Shown in pieces: positions 34,977 to 45,700 of a stretch of DNA of 64,000 nt (position 1 is the stretch's first letter; each line of letters opens with the position of its first letter). A program made the translations under genes and the position numbers. A model generated the notes under the pieces. The model saw only the letters and a program-made list of their open reading frames with translations. It did no database searches and was not told the origin of the DNA. Origin of the DNA: Medicago truncatula. Taxonomy: Eukaryota > Streptophyta > Magnoliopsida > Fabales > Fabaceae. The stretch covers positions 34,446,494 to 34,510,493 of the forward strand of contig NC_053045.1 in NCBI RefSeq assembly GCF_003473485.1. Direction: 5' to 3'.

Positions 34977-37077
34977 TTAGAATAGCCGTCTTCTGAATTG
35001 GCCGGTGGCACCTTGGTATGATTTAACGAGTATGCCGACTCCAATGCCGATTCCAAGACAAACGCTAAGTCCAATACCAACACCAACCCTAACACCGGCA
35101 TTAAACCATGAAAGTTCTCCATCTTCGCCGTCAGCGTATGCTGTTCTTGTGTATAGGCCGTGATAATCCTCATCATCATGTTTGTCATACATGTAATCTG
35201 GAGCCTGCAGAATTTGCATATAAATATTAAGAAGGGATTATCTTTAACAGAAATGATAACGTGACACAAAATATGTGACACAATACGACACCATACATGC
35301 ATTATACGGTTGCTTAATACTTTCTTTCTTTTTTTATTTTTTTTTCCTTCTCTCTCCCTTGCCTGTAACCCCCATCTCCATCAACTACAAATACAGAACC
35401 CTGTTTTTTTTGTCTTTCTTTCTTTCGTGTTAGAGAAGATGAGGAGGATGGTGGTTATGATGGAGGGTGCGGTGAGGACGACGGTGGTTGTGACTGACAA
35501 GGACGGCGGCGGTGGCGGTTAGAACGAAGGGTGTGGTGGTGAAAATACACGGCGACAGCACTTGCAGGGACAGAAGGAGAGGTTGTCGAGGAAGAGAAGG
35601 AGAAAGGCAGAGAAAAGGGAAAGAAGGGGGTAGAATTATCAAATTACCCTTCTAGTTCACACCAAAATTACTGTTTTACCCATGGTGTTGTATTTGTGTC
35701 TAAAATTGTGTGTCTACTTGTCATTTCTGTTATCTATAATTTGTTGCGAAAAGGGATTCTTCTTAAAAATTCCAACTGGTTTGGTTAAAAATATAATTTT
35801 TTCAAATATTGTCAAGGAAACTAATTTCATCACTCATTGGGGGAGTGTGACGTTAAATTTGCAGCATGTGTGTGCTTGAGAGGGGGGCAGCTATTTCTCA
35901 AACACAATACAGAATTGAGCAAAAAAATTCTAGTTTGCAGAAAAAGAGCAAAGGTAGTTTGCAGTTATATTATAGTTTTATTACGTTCCATCTCCTACTA
36001 GGTTGTGACATCGGTTAGATACCAATGCTTATATTTGTTAAACCATCTCATGTTTCAAATGACTCAATAAAATTGCAGAGCCAATTAAAACAAAGCTAGA
36101 CCTGTGTTGTCAATCGCACATCGCAGAAAATAATAGTTTGATCAAATTCCACTAAACTACAATGCCGCAGCGTCACTGTTTAAGAACACTTTGTATTGAA
36201 TAGTGTTCAAATCCCCCAACGGCATAGTGCTATAGTGCCTCAATTTGACAGCACCGAGTCAGACATGGAAATTCAAGCATAAAGTTAACTAGGATGGTAC
36301 ACTGCCATAGTTAAAGAGGATAATTTAAATAAGCACATGAAAAAACATTATTCGACGAACACAAATTACCTGCAAAGCAAGCACAGAAGAAGGACCTTTC
36401 CCATTTTCATTTGCATCATTCTCTGGAATTGCATTCAATGCCGGCTTCCTTGTATGTCTTTTTTGAGAACTAAGATGCAAAGTCTTTGTTAAGATAATCG
36501 GAGTACCAGAGAACGACCCGGCAATGTAGACCTCAATTGTTGGAAGAGTAGAGTCCGGCAACAACAATTGCTTCTCCTTAAAGAACTTTGTGCCTGGAAT
36601 TATATTCGACTCACACTTCATGCTCCAACTTTGTCCATTAGAATTTGATTCTCTAACAACACCATTGCTGTTACATAATTCTAAAGTACCAAAAAGAAGA
36701 AGCTTGTCTTTATCAAACACCTCAAACTTCACACTACCACTCATCCTTATACTATCGGTGCTTACAAATGTAACTTCTTCCGATTTTCTATCCACCCTAT
36801 CCCTTTTGAGAAGGGTTGAAATCCCATCAGAGTATAAACCACTACGAACGCCGTTAACTTCAAGAAGGGTATCGGGATTTAAAGGAACATGGTTAAGTGT
36901 GAGAATCTCAGGAGTGGAATTATCAAGCTCACACTTGCAAACCCTTACATAAAACACCCTTATGTCTAACCACGGTAACGAACCCTTTATCGAGGGTTGA
37001 TAAGAGTGTGTGTGCTTAGCAATAGAGTATCCATTTTCACTTGGTCCATTTCCATTAACCTTATACGAATTCTCCAT
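34977..37077 (-). CDS. At1g01500-like protein of unknown function
   Basis: Two coding exons, 37077-36370 and 35204-34977, phase 0 junction, 311 aa. Arabidopsis kin carry the legacy label 'erythronate-4-phosphate dehydrogenase family', which nothing here supports: no NAD-binding or dehydrogenase motif is visible. Exon 1 encodes a beta-rich domain (LPWLDIRVFYVRV, then SGSVKFEVFDKDKLLLFGTL) that could be C2-like; this is inference. Exon 2 ends in a glycine-rich hydrophobic run (about 268-296, GVGIGLSVCLGIGIGVGILV) and a basic tail, so a membrane-anchored C-terminus is likely. The intron (35205-36369) contains a transposon at 35247-35729. An acceptor-like CAG about 80 bp upstream of the ATG (near 37156) suggests a 5' untranslated intron. 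Confidence 0.85.
35247..35729. mobile_element. Mutator-like non-autonomous element inside an intron
   Basis: The ends ACAGAAATGATAACGTGACA and (inverse complement) CAGAAATGACAAGTAGACAC are inverted repeats. The flanks TTATCTTTA and TTATCTATA match at 8 of 9 bases, a 9-bp target duplication. The interior is a C/T-rich then G-rich block unlike its surroundings. It belongs to the same family as 21762-22412. It sits only about 40 bp from the splice acceptor of exon 2 of the At1g01500-like gene. Confidence 0.8.
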
Positions 37078-40000
37078 CGCGAGACAGTTCTACTTTCTTT
37101 CTCATTCAAATTCATTCATTTCAATTGTACCATTGACTTGTACCAACACTAATCCACTGCAACAACAAAGTTAACTAATTCAGCTCAATTTACAGAAGAA
37201 AATCAAAAAGGTTGAAGGAGATTAAATTAAATCTAACAAAAGAAAATAATTTCACCAACATAAGAGCACAAATAGATCTATGAATGAAAAAAAGTAAAAG
37301 AATAACAGATAAATAAGTAAAAATTAAGAAACTAAGTAAAGCTCACAGATACAATAAAACAAGATAAGTTCTACTTTCTGAGGAGAAAGAAACTAACCTT
37401 ACTCAATCAAATTAAAAAAAAAAAAAAAAAATACAAACAAGAAATAGGATTGAATCTTCAATAATCCAAAATGAAATTCAAGATGAATTTGCAAATGTAA
37501 GAATTAAAGAAAAAAAATGGATAATAAAGTTATGAGTAGAAAATGAAACAATTACCAGAGCTGAAAAAGAGACAAAAAGAGGATAAGATGAATCTAGAAA
37601 CTCTTCCAACATAACATCAACTATTCGGTGGCTAAATCTGATAAATACAATTAATTTTCATTGAAGAGAAATTCACATCAAAGAAAAAAATTGAAATTCA
37701 CAAAGAAAATGAATCTGCTTTCTAATCTATAGATTTAGACAAAAAAACTAGCCGGCGAAACGCGACACATGCAAACAACGTGATTAACAACACGACAAAA
37801 ACCGTCACTAACATTAACAAATGCAAAATTCAACTCAACAACATGAAATGAAAATACATTATTTATAAGCACTCACCACAAAATATCTTGTGCCAAAATT
37901 GAATTTTGTTAATTGTTATGTGGAAATAACAATGAAAGTAAACAAAATAAAGCTTTTTGAGTCAGAACCAGAATCTATTAAAGCTTAGAGAACAAATCTT
38001 GAAATCTTGGGATGAATCAAAACAAAGGTTGTTATCGGTTATGTTGAGGTGGTAAGAGAAGATGTGGATATTGTTTAATTTTAATGGAAGATGTGGGTCC
38101 CTTTGAATCTGATATTATTCTTAAGATCTTATCCACGAGAAAGAAAAAGAGAGGAAAGTTTTGTGTGTGAATTAATTACAGGAAGAAAAGGAGGAGAGTG
38201 TGAAATTGTTGGTTGAATTGAAAACTGAAATGTTTTCTGTTTGCTGTATAAGGGGATCGATTACTTGCAAGGATGGAATTCATAAGCCCCAAAAGATGTG
38301 CATCATATATGTGTGACTTTTTTTAAAATTTTATTTTATTAAGTAACTAATTGATTATTAATGATGACACACTCTGTCCTATCTGTTCCATGAAATAAAA
38401 TTGTACGAATGTCGTAAGTTTCTAATTTATAATAGTTTTAATCAAAATATCTTAAATCTCTAAAAACATTAAAATATTTTTAAAAGATGTTTAAATATAT
38501 TTGTCAAAGTCAAAATATAGATAGATTTAGTTTCTCATGAGCATAACTAACTTGGTAAAAACATCATATCATATGTCCAAAATTTCACATTTAGTAGGTT
38601 ATATATAAATTTCGCATTTAGTGTCTCGTTTATGTTACTTACAATTTTAATCATAATAAAATATGAGAATTTGGAGACTAACACCAGGCATAGCAGATGA
38701 AAAAACCAACACAAGGGTACTTGTCATGTAGTACAATTGATGCAGCTATCTATGGACCTCAAGGAAAATATGGAGCAAGCTTATGCATTAGAGTTGAAGA
38801 AGAAGGGTCATTGGCTGCAAAGACTTGTTGTGCAGCAGGTATTCCTTTAGCAAAGGAAGCTAGAGTAATACTTAGAGGACAATATGGGACTGGAGTTTGA
38901 ATCCATGATTTTAAAATGTAGAGACTATATTAATGTAAAACCCAGCTGGAGGGTTAATTTTATAAAGAGAGACGCGAGTGAATTAGTGTGGATCATTTCC
39001 ATTTCAATCAAAAAGATAATTCTAGCACAGCTCATAACCAAATATGCCAAATAGATATCTTTATTTTTCCCAAAGGTTCCTCGTAGTAACTTATGACATC
39101 CGGGGTTAAACAAGGTTAGGCATTGTTTTCAAGCATATAAATATCTAGAATTCATAAGACTAAGATGAAAAGTGAATCATAAATTTGAGAATAATGATTT
39201 TTCTTATTTCACAATGTTGAGAAAATTGATGGGAGGTTTACATTACTAAGAGCAACAATAGTTTTTAGACGAGTTTGTGATACCGAATGATAGCAATCCA
39301 AATAATGTAATGTGGCAGCCATAACGGAAATAGGCCAATTTAAACATGTTAACCAACATTAACTCTAATGCAACCCAGCAAGGATTGAAATTATTGAATT
39401 CTTTAGTCTTTGTCACCGGGGAACTGCAAAGTCTAGTACACACCAACGAAAAATATGGATTACAATCAGCAAGAGGAAGTAAAATCGGGAGGAATTAAGT
39501 ATAAGAACTCAAATTAATCTTTCCATCAATTATAAACACCAAAAAGGAACTTAAGATTTATTAGAACTTAAGTAAATCTATATGACAACAGAATTGACTT
39601 GTTAGAACTTAGACTTCAGCACTGAAAATTTGAGGGTGATTATCAAGCAAGTTGGTCATATACTTTCAAGAAAATAAGGAAATGAATCATACAAGTTTAC
39701 AGTTGGCGCACAATACAGTGACCAAAATTTCAACTGTGAAGTTATTTTTCCTCCTAAGGTGAGACAGAAAAAAAAAAAAAAAAACAGTTTTTTCATTTTT
39801 TTTTTTCTCTTTTTCATTCCTCATTCATCTTGAATGGATCCAGCAAGCCTGTCACAATGTTTTTTCAAGTCCTATACAACAAAGTAAAAGAAGATATCAG
39901 GATGAGCATAAAGAAGAAAAAGGTAATTACTAATTACCATATCAGTTGCCCACCTGAAAGTGATATTACTACAATAGAGAAATTCGGTACCTTAGTATTT

Positions 40001-41569
40001 TTAGTCTTGACACCAGTAAATAAAATAACCTAGACTATTGAATCCCTACAATTATAATGATTAACGCCGACAAATAATTGGAATGTAGAATATTCAGAAC
40101 GACAAGACTCCGTATTCCAGTGTGTACCATATTATGAGTTAAGGTTGATATACAATTTGATTCTCTGAGTGACAACTTCTGTTGCATTTGGTGTTTGAAA
40201 AAGTGCGTTTATACATGTTGGTCCTTAAGGTGACAAATAATGCATTCATCAAGTTGTTCTTAGTGCAAGATAACCGAAATGATATTGTTAAAGTGACGAA
40301 TAATCTCCATTCATCAAGCTGTTCTTAGTGCAAGATAACCAAAATGCTAATGTGGAATATTAACTACACGTGTAACACTATTTGTCTACTAGATTGCTTA
40401 CATCCAATCCCAAAACAACATTGCTGAAAAAGATTGAAATTTTCTCATTTTGTCTCCCATATAAACTTCTAGGATTTGGGTAAACTCCCAAATCTCTCCA
40501 AACAAAGGATAATACCATTGAGGGATTCATGAAGGCAATCTAGTTGGCTCTGGGTACATAGCAATCCACATCCATTTTTATTGAGTTGTCACTTTTGGAC
40601 ACCAATTAGTACAGACGCACACTTTGAAGCACCAAAGCAATAGAAACTATCACGTTCAAGAATCAAATTTGAATTACTAAAATTTTCATAACAAATATGG
40701 CAATCTCAAAGTTTTATAGGAACTAAACACCCTGTAAGAATGCCAATGAAGCAACATTCCCCGCGACCAGAAATTAGTTCCTAGATGGAATAAATTTTGT
40801 GGTAGAAAGACTAACCTAAATTATCAGCACTAACCTAAATAATGGATTTTGAAAATTCAAGAAAAAATGGAACAGACAATGTTCACATATGCTAAAGAAG
40901 AGAGCGTTTCACCAACTGAGGTGAGTTATCTTAATTCTAAAGAAATAAGGTGTGTGCTCTTGATTAATTTAATGACTCTTAATAATTGTTCATGGTGGTC
41001 CACCTGTGAGGGACTTAATTGAACCCTCACCCTAGAACCCACCTAGATATACATAAAAAAATTAAAACATACACATAAAAGTGGAGACGGAAAAATGGAC
41101 AAACAGAGTGTTTCACCAAATGCTAAAGTTTCACCTCGCTATCTTAATTCTACACCATCCCTTAACTCATCATATCTATCTAATGAAGCTCATACTCGTC
41201 TGATGCATATTTCCCCGAATCAAAAGACTACCCCTCTCATCTCTAATATGTAATCAATAACATCTAAAACAGCTTATGAAGTTATGACCGATCAATCACA
41301 AAATAAAGTGCACCATATAGAAAAAGTTTTCAAGGGACTTCGACTTAATCATCGTCAATAATAATTGTAAAACCTAGACAACCAATTACTGAAACAGACA
41401 TGACAATACATAATCTTTAAATTATGTAAACTAATAATTCAAGCCCATAAACCTCATGCATAATACACATGTTTACTTTTAATAATCAAACAGAATAATA
41501 ACTATAATCATCACGTAAATGCAAGAAAAATTAACAATGAATAAAAAAGAACCTAATAAGAATCAGTAC
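37078..41569. other. Long spacer upstream of the At1g01500-like gene
   Basis: 37078 to about 38280 should contain its 5' untranslated region and promoter (acceptor-like site near 37156). Beyond that no gene is supported. A 67-codon frame at 38697-38900 is not recognised. A short tandem repeat occurs at 40223-40360. The 3' part, nearest 41569, should contain the missing last exon(s) of the NFD6-like gene, which I could not locate. Confidence 0.5.
40223..40360. repeat. Tandem duplication, period about 70 bp
   Basis: Two adjacent units share CATTCATCAAG, TGTTCTTAGTGCAAGATAAC and AAAATG or GAAATG, with a few differences. The tract is non-coding. Confidence 0.7.
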
Positions 41570-41895
41570 CTTGTGAAAGCATGCTCCAGCAAGTTGAATT
41601 GGAAGCAATATTAGAAGTGAGTCTAGCATCAGCAATGGCGGTATGAAGAGGCATCAATGATTCAACACTTCCAACAACCGATAAAATCCTTTAAAAACTA
41701 ACACGTTGTTAACACTACAAAAATTCATTTCCAAAATCACAGCTGAAAAATGCGTTGTTCTACCTACCTTGAAACACGAGGAGCTTGAGAAGAAAACAGA
41801 AGCGGAATGGAAGGTTTTTGAGCGAAGGTTCTAGAACGATTCGCGAAGGAAGTGGAAGCCACTCTCGCCGCTGATTTACAGAACGAAGAAGCCAT
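41570..41895 (-). CDS. NFD6-like small organellar protein (3' end not found)
   Basis: Two exons are clear: 41895-41768 and 41688-41570, in matching phase and together encoding 82 residues. The N-terminus (MASSFCKSAARVAS) is Ser/Ala/Arg-rich, like a mitochondrial presequence. Exon 2 encodes SVESLMPLHTAIADARLTSN, the signature of the NUCLEAR FUSION DEFECTIVE 6 family. In Arabidopsis NFD6 is mitochondrial and needed for polar nuclear fusion; its biochemical role is unknown. Exon 2 ends at a good donor (CAAG/GTACTG) after one base of a codon, so at least one short exon lies further along the minus strand. Family members often end in a tiny alternatively spliced exon. The gene is divergent from FRSA, with 818 bp between start codons. 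Confidence 0.8.
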
Positions 41896-42713
41896 TGCTG
41901 AAGAAGGTTACTGATTCCGCTAGTGCCTGGCTTGAACCCTAAACTCAACTGTTATTGGGCTTGCTCAATTTATCACACACTTTTTTTAAGATTGCTTTTT
42001 AGGCCTCCCAATATCTGTTTAGGCCCCCTAATAATACAAAATTAACTTTTATACTTTCCACATTTTACAGCTCCGGAAATGTATCTACCGGATGCACAAT
42101 TTCGAATTTGCACTTTTAACACGTACGGTAGTTAGAGTCCGGATGCACATTTCACATTTTCTTTTTTAACATTATTACATACTTGTTTTTTTTTTTTTGC
42201 TGACATTGCTAGATTACTACATAATTGTGTTAGTAAAGTATCATCACCAACAATCGTTCTATCTATCAGCATTCCAACTCAAAGTTCTCCAGAATAACTA
42301 TCAAAAAAGAAATATGGGTATTATTGAGTACAAATACTTTTTTATATGTATTCGTAGCTATCAAATACTACTAGATAGCTGAAGTGTCTTTTTATCACAT
42401 ATTAATATTCCCCATTATTTTTCAAAGTTATAACCATAGTTAAATTATTACTCTACTATTTAACTCTAGAATTAAATTGCGAGGTACGTGACCAACTATG
42501 GGGTATGTAAAAAGCAATCACAATACTATGGGCTGGCCAAAACCAAATATAAGCATTTTATTCACCACCGTGTCACTGTTTGTTGTGGGTATTGTGGTTT
42601 TAGTTAGAGTATCCGGTTGCGAAGAAAAACGTTCAGACGCAGTACTTTCCACTTATCTTCACCTTTCAGTTCGCCGTCGCCGTTCTATTGTGCGGCGGTT
42701 CTTAGGTTTGAGA
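41896..42713. promoter_or_regulatory. Shared upstream region of the NFD6-like and FRSA genes
   Basis: Two start codons point away from each other across 818 bp. On the NFD6-like side are AGGCCTCCC and AGGCCCCC (near 42001 and 42022), similar to site II promoter elements of plant housekeeping genes. On the FRSA side an open frame without stops runs in phase from an ATG at 42498 into the FRSA start. No TATA box could be chosen confidently. Confidence 0.45.
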
Positions 42714-45700
42714 ATGGCAGAAGAAGCAGTTCTTGGTTACCTGCAAAACAACGATGAGATTAATGATTCAGGTGAATTTGCAGCTGAACGTGGCATTGAC
42801 CACAACGAAATCGTCAATGTCGTCAAGAGTCTTCACGGTTTCAGATACGTCGATGCTGTGGTAAGTAACTTTTTTCATATATCCAAAATTAAATTGGTTA
42901 TATGCATGTAATAAAATGTAAATCGTTTGTGACAAATTTGGTTTGTTATGATGTGGATATAGGATATTAAGAGGGAGACATGGGTGTTAACTGATGAAGG
43001 AAACACTTATGCTACTTTGGGATCCCCCGAATTTCAACTAATTTTGGCTATTCCGCCCGAAGGTATCTCCAGAGATGAACTTCAGGTAGCTTTTCTGTTT
43101 TTTTTATATCATTTTCTAATTTACGCCCCTTTTCTGCAACTGAAGCTTCAGATTAAATGTATGTGTTTGGATGAATAGCGGCTAAAGCGGCACTATAACT
43201 CTATTGCATAACATAAATTGAACAAAATGCTATTAGCAATACTCTATTTAGTAGTACAAAATATTGTGAACTAGCGGTGATAGTGGAAAGAAACGAATAT
43301 CTTTTGTGATTCGCAATTGACAGCACTTACAATTAGTCACTTTAATTTTCTCCAAGTTAATAATGGTGTATATGTGTTAGAGTCAGTACACCTATAGTAG
43401 AAAAGATGGTAGAAAATAGACTTAGGTGGTTTGGGCACTTAGAGAGAAGACATGTGGGTATTGTAGTAAGGAGAGTAGATCGGATGGAGGGGAGTCAAAT
43501 CACTAGAGGTAGGGGAAGACCTAGAAAAACTATAAGAGAAACTGTTATGAAGGATCTAGAGATTAATGAGTTGGTGGAACCCACTTGGGTTTGCCTGGTG
43601 GCATTGTCTTGGGGACCTTGGAGCTCCTCCACACCACAAGATCTCATGTTCGATTCTCCCCAGTGCCAATTTAGGTGGGCTAGTTTAGCTTCTTCAAAAC
43701 AAAACAAAAATTGGTGAAAGACATGGTTTTTGAAAGAACACTATGTTGTCGTTTGATTCATGTAATCAGCCCCACTTAGTGGGATAAGGCTTGGTTGTTG
43801 TTGTGTTGTGTTAGAGTTAGTATTGTATCTGGTGTACGTGCTTGTGTGCTTCATAGGTGAAATTGAATCTAATTGTTTTTTATTGTTGCAGAAAAAGCTG
43901 GGTCCTTCAGTCTTCAAGATAGCTTGTGCACAGGCTGCTAAGAATAAATGGGTGGAGATGGGAAAACAACTCATATCTAGGAAGGTATGTTAATGATTCT
44001 AAATCGACTGCTTTTGGGATTTTATTTGATGCACATTTGCATGTAATGCAACAATATAATTGTCCTGTATCTTTGTATTGTCAAAATAAAAATTAAAGTT
44101 GTGTCTTGATGTTCAGTTTAGTTTGTTCTTTGAGATGAGAATTACTTCATGGTTATGAGATACTTGTCGTAAACCAATTTCTGGTTGCAGGTCCAAGATG
44201 TGGAAGATAGAGTCAAAAATCTGCTTCTTCAAATACAACAGGGGCAGGTTTGTACTGCTAGCTTGAATACTTTTGTTAGTGAATTTCATAATTGTGTTGA
44301 AACTTGAGAGGGTAACGGGAGAAAGAGCTGGAAGTTCTTTTTTCTTTCCTTGGGAAGGGGGTTGTCAATGCTAATGTTCTATTAAAATTGAGGGGGTTAC
44401 ATGCTGAGATATAGTCAACTTTGTCAATTTCTAAATCAGATAATAATAGATAGTGGCAATGTGAAATATTATGTATTTGAAGAGGAGGCTTGATGGTTTC
44501 TATTCGTGCTTGTTTGGAATCTGATATTAATCTGTCATTTCATCCCTATATACAGTAGGAAATTGCTAGGTCACTTCCATTCTTATACTTCATAATTGTT
44601 TGATACACACACCCGTTTGGTAACATGTACTTGTTGATTGTGGCTGACGGCAGTGCAGTCTCGTTTTTTTTTATCAAATTATCAACCTTCTTTGAAATCC
44701 ATGTTTTAGAGATAAGCATATAGGCCAGGTCTGTACTCTTTGGTTTATTATAATACGTTGGAGAAAGTGGCAAGTTTTGTGCGGAGCATCAGATTCAACT
44801 AAATATGTGAAATATGTATAGGAAGTTAGAAGGATGTATTTGAGACCATTCATTCTCTTTAGTTATGACTTATGAGGTGTGCCTGGACTGCACTCTATTT
44901 CATTGGTGAGTGGTAATGGAGACAAATAATATGTGAGACAAGTATAGGAAGTTGGAAGGATGTATTTGAGACCTTTCATTCTCTTTAGTTATGACTTATG
45001 AGGTGTGCCTGGACTGCACTCTATTTCATGGGTGAGTGGTGATGGAAACAAATTTATGTTTGCCTCTATTTGCTTGGGGAAATTTTCGTATTGACATTTT
45101 TGTTTCCTCCTTATGTTAATTATATACGGATTATCGTCACATTTTTTTTATCAGTTTTTCCTGTGAGTTCTGCATATCTCATTAGAAATTTTACCACATA
45201 TTGCAAATGCAGGGCATTGGTTCAGATGATATCAAAGCACTCAAAGCTAGAAAGCTTATTGTTCCACAGTAATAATCATTTCATTTGATTGTTCTTCAGA
45301 GTTTTGTTGATATTATGAATATCTGTAGTGACTTGACTGCTCTTTCATTATTGAAATTCTTAATTAATATCTTATAATCTAGGACATGGAAGGGTTACTC
45401 TGTGAAAAAGGGTCCTAACTATGCTCCAAAAAGAAAGAAGGTTGTCACTGATTTAACTCGAGATAACTTTCAGAGGTAATTTTTTTTCTTAAACTGAATG
45501 TAGATTTGGGGTGGCGGATTTGCATCATATCTTATGAACTCTGACTATACTGTATTACTTTGTTGCAGTGGGGAGTGGAAGGAAATAGAGTTCAAAGAGT
45601 ACAACTACACTGCTAAAGGTCAGCCTCTTGAAGGTGGCAGTCTTCATCCACTATTAAAGGCAAGAAGATATTTCCCTTGTTCATCCTTCCTCCTTTCCCC

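Noticed and set aside
35310-35642. Frames on both strands in the intronic transposon
   Set aside because: Low-complexity C/T- and G-rich sequence inside element 35247-35729, without domains.
38697-38900. 67-codon plus-strand frame in the spacer
   Set aside because: It has a fairly normal composition, but I recognise no family and see no splice or promoter context.
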